Origin: Iris pallida
Taxonomy: Eukaryota; Streptophyta; Magnoliopsida; Asparagales; Iridaceae
NCBI GenBank assembly: GCA_029216955.1
Contig: JANAVB010004000.1
Location: forward strand, 1,110,782 to 1,174,781
Reading direction: 5' to 3'
Length of the DNA: 64,000 nt
Shown in pieces: positions 11,709 through 22,968 of this stretch. Within the stretch, counting starts at the first letter, position 1. Each line of letters starts with the position of its first letter. Position numbers and translations under genes: made by a program. The notes beneath the pieces are model-generated. The model did no database searches. It was not told the DNA's origin and saw only the letters and a program-made list of their open reading frames with translations.

Positions 11709-12098
11709 ACGTCTATGGACACACAACCTGTCTATATGGGTCTAGGTTTGATTCGGTCAATTTCAACAAGTTTGACACAATAGTGTTTCCTTAAAATCAA
11801 AAAATCCTAATCAATAATTAATTAAACCATTTATAGGGGTTAAGTCACAACTTTGATTTGTTTTTCTAGAAGGGACACACATATGGCTAAGCCGTCTCTA
11901 CCATGGCTAATATACTAGTCTAAGCTCACGTATACACTAGCTGTGCCATAATTTTGAGTCATCTTGTATCCCAATCTTAACTATGACTAAGGCTATCTAT
12001 ATTAATAACTATTTATCTAAAAATATTCATAAATTCCAAAATCACGATTAAATCAAATAAATAATAAAAAATATTTTTAAAAATTCAGGGATGTTACA
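10524..12098 (-). mobile_element. Solo gypsy-type LTR, minus strand
   Basis: Minus-strand start TGTAACATCCC at 12098, a very common gypsy LTR start, and end GTGGCA at 10524. Both sides carry ATTGGG (10518-10523 and 12099-12104), taken as the target duplication. A TATA-like TATATAAAG (minus) lies near 10773-10782. No second LTR or coding region accompanies it, so it is read as a solo LTR left by LTR-LTR recombination. The interior is AT-rich and non-coding. Confidence 0.55.
11650..11706. repeat. (AT)n microsatellite
   Basis: About 57 bases of uninterrupted AT repeat inside the solo LTR. Confidence 0.95.
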
Positions 12099-12104
12099 AT
12101 TGGG

Positions 12105-12458
12105 TTGCTCCAAAGGAAAAAGATGGTAATGCTTAAGTTTTGTCTCAACATTTTTCTTTCTATAGAGAAATGAAGGGAAGTTAAGAATGGGTACGGTCGA
12201 AGGTTACGGAATGAAAAATGTTTGGAGTTACGAAATGTACGAGGTTGGAAGTTACGAAATGTAAGAGGTTGGAAGTTACCATTATTTGTTATTTTTTTAT
12301 AAATAAATATTTGATCACTAATTGAATTCTCTAAATAATATTATTATTATTTCAACAACTTAAATTTAATAATTCAACTTAAATATAATTTTTCTAAAGA
12401 GTTACAGAATCCATTCACATGCTTTGTGTTTGCATGTTTTTACGATTTAAAACCTTTT
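12105..12458. other. Non-coding stretch with short local repeat
   Basis: No protein is recognisable. At about 12205-12285 the phrase GGAAGTTACGAAATGTA recurs about three times with variants at roughly 24-base spacing. The remainder is AT-rich. Confidence 0.5.
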
Positions 12459-12459
12459 C

Positions 12460-12812
12460 AAATGGACATAAAAAGTGTATTTTTGAATGATTTTTTAAAA
12501 GAAGAAATTTTTGTAAAATAACCCCCGGTTTTGAAGCTTTCAATTTTTTCGATCACGTTTTCAAGTTGCCTAAGGTACTCTATGGACTCAAACAAGCCAC
12601 TCGAGCTTGGTATGATCGCCTGAGTTCCTTTCTACCTGAATGATTTTTCAAAAGGAAGAGTTGATACAACTCTATTTATCAAGTCTTCAAATGATGACAT
12701 TCTATTAGTGCAAATTTATGTAGATGATATTATATTCGGTTCTAGTAGTGAACAATTATGTCAAGAATTTGTTAAGTGTATGCAGAGTGAGTTTAAAATT
12801 AGTATGATGAGT
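12460..12812 (+). pseudogene. Orphan copia reverse-transcriptase fragment
   Basis: Plus-strand frames give MDIKSVFLNDFLKEEIFVK, a TAA where Gln is expected, then (after a frame change) FDHVFKLPKVLYGLKQATRA and WYDRLSSFL, a stop, and finally ILLVQIYVDDIIFGSSSEQL. This is the central RT of a SIRE-type copia element, with the YVDD motif preserved but at least two stops and two frame changes. No LTR, integrase or RNase H adjoins it. Confidence 0.85.
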
Positions 12813-12815
12813 GTA

Positions 12816-13588
12816 ATCCCTCTTCCCAGATTTTCAATTTTTTTTTTATTATCTATTTTATTTTAATTATACTTTACATATTTTGTTTAGAAAGGAATTT
12901 CCCTCCAAAAACCTTGTATAAGATAGTATGGTATTATTTTCTTTTGTACTTCAAAAACTAGTTTAAATTTATAGTTTGAAAATACTATTTAGTTTAATAA
13001 AGATATTTATTCCAGGATTTTTATTATTAACATCTCAAAAATACTTGGTTATTAAATTTTACTTTCAAAATATTCGTTTCGAAAATGGTTTTGACAATTA
13101 TAAGTTTTTTAAAACAATAAAAAGATTTATCAAAGTATTTTTAAATTTAGTTTTTCTGGATTTATAAAAAATACTTTACAATTATTTGACGGCATCAAAT
13201 ATTTTAGAAAATATCATTATGTAAACAAATTATTTGATTATATAATTTAAAATTATTTAATATAGATTTACATAATTTTTGTAAATCATTTATTAATGAT
13301 TCAAACTTATACGATTAAATCATTTGATAATATTGAATGCTATTTTAAATTATCTAGTGACCATTTGATTAAGATTTCGAAGTATATGATTTAAACTATT
13401 TCATAATATCAAGTATATATATTTTAAATATTATTACTGTAATCATTTATATGTTTTCGATAAGATGGATTAATTTTTTTAAAATTATATTATTTTAAAT
13501 TAAAGGGGAAGAGTCATCCTAAAAATCCTAATCCCAAGCAACTATAGATCCTAAATATTCTTGCTAGCAACTTATATTTTAAAACCCG
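12816..13588. other. AT-rich stretch without recognisable genes
   Basis: Strongly AT-rich, with short ORFs only and no domain, array or terminal motif that I can support. It may be part of an unrecognised LTR upstream of the TATA box at 13640. Confidence 0.5.
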
Positions 13589-13639
13589 TCCCTTGTCTGT
13601 CAAAGCAAACCCGGTTTCTACTCATAGTCTATCCCTACC

Positions 13640-13866
13640 TATAAATAAATATAGAACAACCCTTTCAATCCTTCAAGAAAAAAATAAAATGAAACTCTCC
13701 TTCTCTAAACTTCCCGCCACCCAGCCTCGTAGCCGCGGATCAACCACAACCACTGTAGCCTCCCGGCCATCCACCAAAAACACTTCGAAGCCATCGTCAT
13801 CGTCGTCAGTACAACCAATACCAAACCCCTCTCCATCAACTCCGCCATCAGCCATCATCAGTTGAT
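13640..13866 (+). other. TATA box and Ser/Thr/Pro-rich leader ORF
   Basis: TATAAATA at 13640-13647 is followed about 45 bases later by an ATG at 13689 that opens a 58-residue reading frame (to 13865) rich in Ser, Thr and Pro, with no recognisable domain. The 600 bases after it are C-rich and encode nothing convincing. Together this resembles the promoter and leader of a transposon LTR, but no matching second LTR was found. The ORF may be chance. Confidence 0.3.
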
Positions 13867-14466
13867 CACCACAGAACTTTCGACAACAAACCTACTCCAT
13901 CATCGCCGCCACATGTGCTACCATCATTTCCCTGCTGCCTCCCATGACAACACCACCACAAATACAGGAACCCGAACACCACTGTTTCCCGCCCGATCAA
14001 ACCTCGTGCTTCGATAACCCAAACCGTGTCCGGACCCGTGTGTCCGTGTCCAATCCATCTTATTCCACCATATTACAAATTACAATCAGCTTTTGTGTCC
14101 AAAAAACCGGACCCCCAATCCAATTACCGTATCCGTGTTAACAGGTCGACCGCCCGCCTTGCCCCTTCCGTACGCTGCCGATCGAGCGGCGATCTTTTCC
14201 CAGTAGTAGACGCACCGGGCGACCGTGGTTAGCCCTTCCCCGGTCGCGCTCAGCAGCGCTGACAACAAATCAAGAGTTCCTCCACCTATGTAGCTCCTCG
14301 TGTTCCCGGGCCTCCTACCTGCCCGATGAACTCCCGTCGCATGTGCACGAGCGTCCGCCCGCCGATGACGAAGCCCTCCGCCTGACTAGTCCCCGATGAG
14401 TTCCCCTATTTTTTCGGTGCCTCCTGCGGACGGTGCTCCCGCACCTCAAACCCTCCTAGATTTCCA

Positions 14467-14829
14467 AGAAAAAGAAAAGAGGAGATGATGCTTCTACATC
14501 AAGCCCATCATATACGCCCCTTGAAAGCCTATCTAGTCCACTTCTACCATCCGATGAGGATGACTTCGACTCTATGTTATTCGTAGACTTGAAAACCTCA
14601 CTCGTTTGGTTTATACCTTTCACAAACGTCCCATATGTCCAGACAATTCCATTAATTTTAACATTTTCTTGAATTATTGTTTGACTTTTCGAAATGTTAA
14701 CCTACATGAATTTGTAGAAATTTCCAATCCGTTATATGGCAACGCTGTTCGAATGTTTTATTGCAACTTAAAATATTCGAATGGTACAATTGTTGACCCA
14801 AACTGGATCACAGTCAACCTGATTTAGAT
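14467..14829 (+). pseudogene. Plant transposon-protein fragment (PF20167-like)
   Basis: Two plus-strand frames joined by one shift near 14605. The first is acidic and Ser-rich (GDDASTSSPSYTPLES, SDEDDFDSM). The second reads FHKRPICPDNSIN and later NLHEFVEISNPLYGNAVRMF then YCNLKYSNG. That order (RPI-P-x-S-I, a short hydrophobic stretch, Y-x-x-x-V-R-x-F-Y-x-N-L) is the pattern of the widespread plant transposon protein domain that I associate with PF20167. The stop is at 14825-14827, close to where the next LTR begins. Assignment is from pattern memory only. Confidence 0.4.
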
Positions 14830-15843
14830 AATTAACAAACTGATATCTAATATAATCTAATACGACACATCAAGTCCAAGACAGTCATCTATGATCCAAT
14901 ACAATGCATCAAGTTCAAGACAGACGTCGTCTACAAGCTGTTGTATTACATTGCAAATGTATTCGTTCTCAGTCTGTAATTTTTCAATTTATTGAGTTTA
15001 GAAAAATGTGTAGGTTGAGTCGTACTATGTCATCTCAACCCCTAGACATATCTCTCCAAACTCCATTATACAAACAGACCAATTCCTGAACCAAACCAAA
15101 CCACCCTTAGGGCTTCTGGTCTGAGGCAGATCGAACTCGGCCGAACTCCACCAAAGGCAGAACTTGGGCCAAACTCGACCTCCATAAAATTAGCAACCTG
15201 ATTTATAGGAACACCTTGATACGAGCTGTCCAACAGTCGATGTTTTGAATATTTGGGACAGAACTATGGCCGAACTAGATCTATCTCCCCTGAATAGTAT
15301 AAATAGAGCTTAATTCCTCTCATTTCAAATCACCTCTCACTCTCAAGCTTTCAATCTTCTAAGCCTTATACGCTCTAAGCCTTACTCTTCCAAATCCCCT
15401 AGCCACAAAACTTCCTAGGTCCCAAGGTGCTCAGTACGATTCAGCAAGAAGTTCTGTACAAGAGTTGAAAAGAAGTCACTTAAAAAATTCCAAGTTTTGC
15501 ATCTGCGAAGTTAAAGTAGTCGAGCGCTTTCAAGGCTCGTATCTGTAAGAAGTTGGCGTGCTCTTCTGACTAAAGGCGCGTGTGTACTCTATTTCACAAA
15601 TATTGGATTTCAACTCCGAGCAAGAGTTCTCGGGCCGGGACTAGTCCTCCACGAGGGAAACCAGGATATATCGCCGTGTTTGCGTTTGCTCTTCTAAACC
15701 CTTTTAATTTTCGTATTATTACTCCGATTATATATTCTTCTGGTTGTTGCTTTCTGGACTTAGCAATAGAGTTATTTTTTAATTGGTCAATTATAGACAC
15801 AAACTCTATTCATCCCCTCTAGAGTTGCCTATACGTTACTTCA
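14830..15843 (+). mobile_element. 5-prime LTR of a SIRE/Maximus-like copia
   Basis: The right edge is set by the primer-binding site that follows: the LTR ends TTACTTCA at 15843, after CATCCCCTCTAGAG, wording typical of SIRE-type LTR ends. A TATA box (TATAAATA) is at 15298-15305. The left edge near 14830 is a guess, because the preceding transposon fragment runs to that point. The matching 3-prime LTR is not in the window. Confidence 0.65.
15298..15305 (+). promoter_or_regulatory. TATA box of the SIRE-like LTR
   Basis: TATAAATA about 545 bases before the LTR end and followed by a pyrimidine-rich leader (TCTCATTTC, CTCTCACTCTC). Confidence 0.6.
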
Positions 15844-15845
15844 AT

Positions 15846-15857
15846 TAGTATCAGAGC
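15846..15857 (+). other. Primer-binding site (initiator Met tRNA)
   Basis: TAGTATCAGAGC differs at one base from TGGTATCAGAGC, the complement of the 3-prime end of plant initiator Met tRNA used by most copia elements. It sits two bases after the LTR end. The change is G to A, again in the decay direction. Confidence 0.85.
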
Positions 15858-15898
15858 TCTGGTCTCTTGATAAAGGATTAACATCCTAGGGCTGATCT

Positions 15899-17380
15899 AT
15901 GGCAACCTTACAACCCATTTTCACCAACTACGGTGAAGGACAGTCCACTAATAGGCCACCCCTATTTGATGGAACCAACTACACTTACTGGAAGACATGA
16001 ATGCATTTCTATCTGAAATCTCTAGACTTTGACTTATGGACCATAGTTACAGATGGTTATAAGAAGCCTGCTAGAATTGTTGTCGATGGGAACCTCATAG
16101 AGAAACCTCATGATAAATATACTGATCCAGAAAAGAAATATGCTAGTTTAGATGCTAGGGCTATTAATGCCCTCTTTTATGCCTTAGACAGGACTGAATT
16201 CAACAGGGTATCTATGTATACCACCTCACACAAAGTATGGAAGATTATAGAAGTGACTCATGAAGGAACCACTCAAGTCAAGGAATCAAAAATCAGTCGT
16301 CTAACACAGAAGTATGAAGTATTCAAGATGAAGCCCAACGAGACGATCACACAAATGTTTACCAGATTTCTCGATATCGTCAACCCTCTATCTTCCCTTG
16401 GAAAGAACTACTCCAACCATGAGAAGACACACAAGGTGCTAAGGGGTCTAACGAAGAACTGGAACCCCAAAGCCACGACAATCATCGAAGGCAATGACTC
16501 ACTACCATGTCACTGGAGACACTAATGGGCAAACTAATGACGCATGAGCTCGACCTCGAGGAATTTGAAAAAACTGCTCCAAAGGAAAAAAAATTGCTCT
16601 AAGAGTTCATCGTCGAAAGACTGCTCTAGATGAAACAGACGACGATGACTCGGAAGGTGATGATCAAGCGCTCATGGTTTGCAACTTCAAAAAGTTCCTA
16701 TGCTTCAACCAAAGGAAGAATGAACAACACAAAGACGACGATGAAGAGCCTATCTGCTTCGGTTGTAAGAAGAAGGGGCATGTCAAGAAAGACTGCCCTG
16801 CAGCAAAGAAAGGGAGTCGATATGACAAATCATACAAGAGGCCATCCTCTCAAAAGTATGCCAACACAAGCATCTGGCATGAAAGCAAAGCCAGTGACTC
16901 ACAATAAGAAGAGGACACTCCCCATGGTACTACAAACATCTGCCTAATGGCAACTTCCGACTAGGTAACAAATGATCCACTTGATAACTTTAGTTTTGAT
17001 GAACTTGGAGATATTTTAGTGATTTACTTGAAGATCACAAGAAGTTACTTAATAAATATAAATACGCAAAGGATAAGATTAAGACTCATAAAGCTGAAAT
17101 TCATAGACTATCATGCTTACTTGATAATGTTAGAGACACATTACCCACAAATAATACTGAGGAGTTATCCAAGCTTAAATTAAGCTTACACGATGCTGAA
17201 TCACATATTGAGAAACAAACACATGATCTTACCGTACTCAATAAAGAGTTTACAAAAGAAAAAAGAAAGTATAATACGGCAGCTGTAAGAATTAGTACTT
17301 TGACTGCCAAATATGATGAAATGTATATTGCCGCTAAAAGATTAGAGATAAGGCTGGGCAAACAGGTTAATAAACCTTAA
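15899..17380 (+). pseudogene. SIRE-like copia gag, broken
   Basis: ATG at 15899 opens MATLQPIFTNYG and PPLFDGTNYTYWKT, then a TGA at 15998-16000 where Arg or Trp is expected. The frame continues (16001-16522) with LDARAINALFYALDRTEFNR, VTHEGTTQVKESKISRLTQK and YEVFKMKPNETITQMFTRF, the UBN2-type gag core of SIRE/Maximus elements. After a shift a zinc knuckle CFGCKKKGHVKKDC (16760-16801) is intact. From about 17000 a further frame encodes a coiled-coil-rich tail (LSKLKLSLHDAESHIEKQ, KYDEMYIAAKRLEIRLG) ending in TAA at 17378-17380. Gag of this clade is long for copia, as here. At least three breaks make it a pseudogene. Confidence 0.9.
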
Positions 17381-17560
17381 ACTTAGTCTCACAGTCACAA
17401 CACATACATGAGATACAAGACTGCTCAACACAAGAGTACACGACATAAGAAAAACACACACACACATGCTGTACACAAACATGCTTTTATGTACACATAT
17501 TCTCATACAACATGACAATCACCCTCATATAGATATCATTATCATCCTACTCCTAACACA
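17381..17560. other. Low-complexity spacer inside the SIRE-like gag-pol
   Basis: CA-rich sequence with short ACACAC runs. It probably belongs to the gag-pol spacer before the second zinc knuckle, but the frames are too broken to confirm. Confidence 0.4.
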
Positions 17561-17579
17561 AATATACATGCTACATATC

Positions 17580-17986
17580 ACTACTGTGGTAAATATGGAC
17601 ATACTTTACCACAATGTAGAATCAGAAGATTAGTTGATAACATGTATGCATGGGTACCGAAGACTAACATTTCAGGACCCTCAAGGATTTACGTACCAAA
17701 GGTTACATCTACTTGTGGTATAGGTGGACCTTCCTTCATCTTCTAGAAGAAAATGGATTCTCGATAGTGGTTGCACGCGACATATGATTGGAAATGCAAA
17801 TCTTTTTGCAACACCATCGATGAAAAGGGAAGTATATGTATCCTTCAGCAATAATCTAAATGGTTATATTATAGGTAATGGTACTATTGGTTATCCTCCT
17901 TCTCATGTCATTAAAGATGTCTGTTTAGTAACAGAGTTAAAGCATAACTTGCTCAGCATTAGTCATCTTGCTGACAATGGATATTG

Positions 17987-18040
<54 letters not shown>

Positions 18041-18171
18041 TATCTCTCGAAAGGTACTAACAAAGCAGGAAGATGCCTCTACGCTCACAAGGATGAAATG
18101 TTACTATGGCATATACGTCTTGGACATGCAAACATGGATACCATATCAAGACTTTCAACCAAGAAGATAGT
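17580..18171 (+). pseudogene. SIRE-like pol start: knuckle, protease, pre-integrase
   Basis: Near 17580 YCGKYGHTLPQC is a second zinc knuckle that has lost its first Cys (Tyr in its place). From 17724 the frame carries the aspartic protease motif WILDSGCTRHMIG, then ELKHNLLSISHLADNGYC, where an (AT)n tract of about 50 bases (17988-18038) has been inserted or expanded inside the coding region. In another frame it continues GRCLYAHKDEMLLWHIRLGH then ANMDTISRLSTKKI, the gag-pre-integrase motif. The coding sequence stops at 18171, where element A begins, and resumes in sense at 62372 (VKELPDITFKKD), so the element was cut here. Confidence 0.9.
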
Positions 18172-19299
18172 TGTCACCATCACATTTTAGAAGAAGGGTA
18201 TTTTGGTAATTGGTAATTTTTTTGATTATTTTATTATTGTTTAAATTGATAAATTGTATTAGTATCTTGTTAGGTGAACCTTAGAACTATATTGATTAGA
18301 GGTTAGTCATGACCATAAAAACTTGTTAGAGAGGTTAGACAACTTAAGTTAGACAACTTAAGTTAGACTCTAATCTAGCTAACAAGTCATTTAGAACCTA
18401 TTAATTAGCTTAAACCTTAAGTTACATTGGGCCTTTCCCTTAAAGGGCTTTAAATTACATGTTAGGAAGGTCTTTTAGCTAATTTCACCAAAACCTAAAC
18501 CTATGGCAGCACTTGGCCAGCCACACAAGCCTCCCCCTTCCTATTTAAAACAACATTAGCCCCCTTCTTCCCCCTTCATCAAAACCCTAACCCTAATTTG
18601 TTTTCTTCCCCAAATTTGCCTCTTTTCCTCAAATCAACTCCAAATTCAACCAAACCAATTGTAAATTACTCCTCTTGAGGAGAGGAGGTCTTTATTGGCT
18701 AGCTAGGAAGGATTTAGAGCAATTTGACTATTGGATTTGGTAGAAGAACTTTTCAAGAGGATTTTTATTGAGATTCCAACTCCCAATTGGTAAGAGCCTC
18801 TAAACCTATTAGATTTCAGTTTTATTATTGTAGATGCATTCATTTAGGGTCGCCCTAGCCCTAGGAATGATTTATGATTAGTTTGTGTCCATTTGAGGTA
18901 CGTATCATGGGCGTATCGTTCCGTATCAGAAGGGTATCCCAAGTGTTCGAAGAAATGCCACATAGGAAGTTTTTATCACAAATTTCAGAACTAATTACAT
19001 TTCTGGATAGCTTAGAATATGTAGATTACATTGGTGTTCGACTGAGTCAATTTTGTTATGTTTTGTTGTGTCAAAATGGACAAGGGGACACGCGGCTAGG
19101 AATGCACTGGCTACAGTGCATCCCCTGCTACCGCAGGCCTCGTGCACACTCGATACGACACGATTCCACTTTCTAGCTACTGTTCTAGGTAGAGGACATG
19201 ACTGACATCTATCCCTGGTTGTGGGGCTTCACACGATAATGAGTTCAATCTGTGGTTCGACCCACAGATTTTTACTGCCTATGCAGTCGAGACTAAGCC

Positions 19300-20110
19300 C
19301 ATGTCTGACACTTTGATATTCATGTTTTTTGTACTTAACACCTCTTTGACACTTCATTGACACACATATGAGGCACTAAAACATCATTTAGACACTGCTG
19401 TACACTTATGACACTTGCACATCACTGCATTGCCCCTCACTTTGACACTAGAACACTCTGATACACTTGCCTTTGTCTGTTACACTTGACACTCTGTCAC
19501 ATTTCACTCTTTGACACTCATTTGCATGTCTGTGACATATTGTTCACACTCAGTTGACACCTTGCTATATGTCACTTGATACTAATTGACACTACTGCAT
19601 ATTCCTTGTTGTCTGCACATGATCTGATACCTTGACACACTTGCAATCACCCTTCACACACACACACACACTTGTATTGACACATGCCCTGGTGTTTGAC
19701 CTTGCTTCACGTGTTTGACACTTGCTTCACATGTTTAACACACATGTTTGACACTACTCACTGTATACTAACTGACACTCTTGACACATTCACATTAACC
19801 ATGCTCTGATTTCACTTGACACTTGACACACTCACTGCTCACTCATTTGACATATTGCATTGACACTAATTCACTCATATTGACACTGCTGTGACTCATG
19901 TTCTGGTGCTCACTGTATTCACTTTGCTGTGACACCATATTGCCACACACTTGACACTTTATTGTACATTGCCATGACACTCTTCACATTGTCTGCTGCA
20001 CACACCATACTATGAATTCACGTGGACACTTACACATGTATGTTACTCTTTGACTCTACTGACACTTGACACATTAGTTCACTTGTTTGCTATGGCACAC
20101 ACACACATAG
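19300..20110. repeat. Degenerate TTGACAC/TGACACT tract (element A LTR)
   Basis: TTGACAC and close variants recur dozens of times on the plus strand in a C- and T-rich background with short CACACA runs. The same tract is in the other LTR at about 56935-57745. Confidence 0.75.
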
Positions 20111-20410
20111 CTGTACTTTGCATGTCCTGCAGGAGAGGACAAAACCTTGATGTTCACTGCATCTAGTCCCCTCTTTCAGTTCAGCCCAGTTTTGGGTATG
20201 ACACTATTGTGTTATCTATGAGGATATATGCCTAGTATTGATATATATATACATGAATGTTATATATATATGGATGTGTTATGTTAGATATGTATATAAA
20301 CATGTTAAATGTTTAGGCATATAGGATAACTTAGTAATGTGATGAATTTTGTTTGGATTTTAAGAGCCTATTTAGGATATTGTTATATCATGCTAAGAAA
20401 GGTCAGTTAC

Positions 20411-20429
20411 TATATATATTATATATATA

Positions 20430-20469
<40 letters not shown>

Positions 20470-20492
20470 ATATATATATTATATATATATAT

Positions 20493-20564
<72 letters not shown>

Positions 20565-20643
20565 AATTTTGTTTGGATTTTAAGCGCCTATTTAGGATAC
20601 TCTAACAGTATCCTAAATAGGCTCTTAAAATCCAAACAAAATT

Positions 20644-20727
<84 letters not shown>
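20411..20727. repeat. (AT)n tracts flanking a 41-base inverted repeat
   Basis: Two (AT)n tracts, with short TATT or ATAAT interruptions, at 20411-20560 and 20648-20727. Between them 20561-20601 and 20607-20647 are inverted copies of one another with a single mismatch and the loop CTAAC. The arm is a third and fourth copy of LTR sequence that occurs once in direct orientation at about 20340-20380. Confidence 0.9.
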
Positions 20728-20728
<1 letters not shown>

Positions 20729-20730
<2 letters not shown>

Positions 20731-21912
20731 GAAAACCCCCCGTTTTATTCCATAAAGGCTCAAAATGCCGAAGCCTGTACAAGTATACCCCTAGGCATAA
20801 AATGCCAATGCCTATACAAGTATACCCATAAAACTCGATTACTGGAGGTTAGGAGAGAAGAGAAACCCAAAAGTCTGTCTGGCTATGCGAACATATGTCT
20901 CTGATCTTACGGCACTGCCTGAAGACCTCCCATATAATCTTGTCGGCGTTGTACTGGTGGCCCTCATATCTCGCCTTGTTACGATTCTTCCATATGACCC
21001 ACGTAGCAGCTGCCGCTACGATCTGGTGTCCGTGGAAAACGGAGGTCCATCTAGCCAAGAGATCGTAGAAGCACCCGTCTCCCCGAGCCTGTCTATATCG
21101 CTGGGACAAAACTCTCCATACCTTGACGGGTCATTCCCCCTGACAGAGGATGTGGTCAACTGTTTCCGTCTGACGCTCTGAACAGCAGTTACATACAGAG
21201 GCTAAACTGAATCCAATTGTGTGCAGATTGTCATCAGTGGGCAATTTCTTTCGAAAGGCTCTCCAAATAAGGATGGACCACTTGATGGGGATGCAAGTCT
21301 GCCATAAAGCGTCGATGATCGGGGATGGTGGCCCGTGCTCGTGGGCTACTTGTCTGGCCGAGCACACTAAGAAGCCGCCCGAGGGATCGGCCGACCACCG
21401 CAGCTCATCTGCTTCGTTATCGATCTTCAGACCTTGACGACGGATGCAATCTTCTGCCTCATCTCCGCCCCAATCGCAAATCTTGCCCCAATCCAAGTCG
21501 CCAGAGGGATCCCACAAGTCCTTGATCTTGCGGTTCCCCCGGGCCGCCGGAAGGCTGGGGAACAAGGTTTCTCCAGTCCAACGTTCTAGGAAGGTCGAGG
21601 ATTCTCCTTCGCCCAAATGAAGGTATTTCACTGGTTCGGCCATGGTGCGCCCGATGAGTATACGCCGCCACGCCGACGAGGATCTGCTGTCGGAGATGGC
21701 CTGTGACGGATGAATGTGCTTGAAGTATCTGGCCTTCATGAATCTAACCCATAAATTCTGGCTCGTACGAAGCTTCCACCACAACTTCATCGAGAAGGCA
21801 TCAACAATGTGTGAGAGTTTTGCGAAGCCCATGCCCCTTGCTCGGTGGGCCTAGCCATGGTGTCCGAACTCACCCAATGATTCTTGACTTTGCCTTCGTT
21901 GTTCCCCCAAAA
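20729..21912 (-). pseudogene. LINE 3-prime end, zf-RVT domain, minus strand
   Basis: Minus-strand reading starts at a truncated RT tail ([23 protein letters not shown] near 21850-21910). After one shift it gives SHIVDAFSMKLWWKLR, AWRRILIGRTM, then CIPIKWSILIWRAFRKKLPT and a C-x-C-C-x9-H-x3-C pattern (CNCCSERQTETVDHILC), the zinc-binding reverse-transcriptase domain (zf-RVT) of plant LINEs. A following frame (20849-21109) holds GHQIVAAAATWVIWKNRNKA. The 3-prime UTR has AATAAAA near 20750 and runs straight into (AT)n at 20728 instead of a poly(A) tail. Truncation at the 5-prime end is typical of LINE insertions. Confidence 0.85.
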
Positions 21913-21949
21913 GATATACATATATATATATATATATTTTGTATACATA

Positions 21950-21980
<31 letters not shown>

Positions 21981-21985
21981 TTTTT

Positions 21986-22032
<47 letters not shown>
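21913..22032. repeat. (AT)n tract between the two LINE ends
   Basis: AT repeats with short interruptions (TTTTGT, GTATATGTATTTTTTT). Both LINE copies have their truncated 5-prime ends facing this tract. Confidence 0.9.
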
Positions 22033-22968
22033 GGTCGATCTTCTGCCTGTCAGGAACGGTGGTTAGGAGAAGACACCTTACAGCCCAACGCCAGAGCTCC
22101 TCAGGGCTGCGTTATCAGGGACCTATGGGAGGGCAGTTCCGGATGGAATTGGAGGAGAATTATAGATTGGTTTAGGCAGCCAACGGCCGACGGTGTTCTC
22201 GCTGCCAATCTTTGGGTCACTAACTTGCCCGACACGTGGACTTGGTCCCCTAACCCGGGGGGAACTTTCACGCTCGCCATCGCCAAACTTGTGGCCAGAG
22301 GCAGAGGCAGAGGCGTGTCGAATAATACGTGTGCCAAGTTCTGGCAGTCTTACATTCCCATCAAATGGTCTATCCTTATTTGGAGAGCTCTGCGCCGGAA
22401 GCTTCTGACGGATGATCAAATCACTTCTATCGGATTTAGCCTCGCGTCCAGAATCCACTGCTATGTGGACCACTCATCGGAATCGGCAGCACATGTCCTC
22501 CTAACTGGTGAGTTGGCGACTCAGATTTGGTTCCATCTACATGATAGGCAGAGTCTTGTTCCCCCGACTGGGGCCTTCTACGATCTCCTGGCCAGCTGGA
22601 GCGGATCCCACGGCCATCAGATCGTCGCAGTCGCTGGTATCTTGGTACTATAGAAGAACATAAACAAATTCAGATATGAAGGACGCCAACTTCCTCCACC
22701 ACAATTGTTCAGAGAAGTCATCCGACAAATTCACAAAGCCAGGAGGCGCTGATCCTACGCCTCCAACACTTTTTGGAAGGCCTTTGCTTAGGCCATTCTC
22801 CGGGTTCCCCGTGCCTCAACTGTCAGCTGCTGTTGAGGCACGATTCCATTTTGTGTGCGTCGAGCGCAGTTTGTTTTTTCCTTCCTTTTGTCGCGTTGAG
22901 CGCGCTTACTTGTATAGGGTTCGGCATTTTGCGCCTACTACTTCAATAAACTTTGGTTTTCTTAATAT
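22033..22968 (+). pseudogene. LINE 3-prime end, zf-RVT domain, plus strand
   Basis: It starts directly at an (AT)n tract and reads [78 protein letters not shown] and GHQIVAVAGILVL before a TAG at 22651-22653; beyond it the frame continues as KNINKFRYEG. This is the same zf-RVT family as the minus-strand copy, but not identical, so they are separate insertions. The C-C pair of the zinc motif is damaged (HCY). The 3-prime end shares TTGTATAGG, TTCGGCATTTTG and AATAAA with the minus copy and also passes into (AT)n. Confidence 0.85.

Noticed and set aside
18575..18600. Telomere-like AACCCTAACCCTAA here and at 25927-25940
   Set aside because: Only two units, at equivalent positions of paired LTRs near the promoter; not a telomeric array.
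20339..20831. ORFs with long Tyr-Ile repeats here and at 21811-22066 and 58143-58364
   Set aside because: They are translations of (AT)n tracts.
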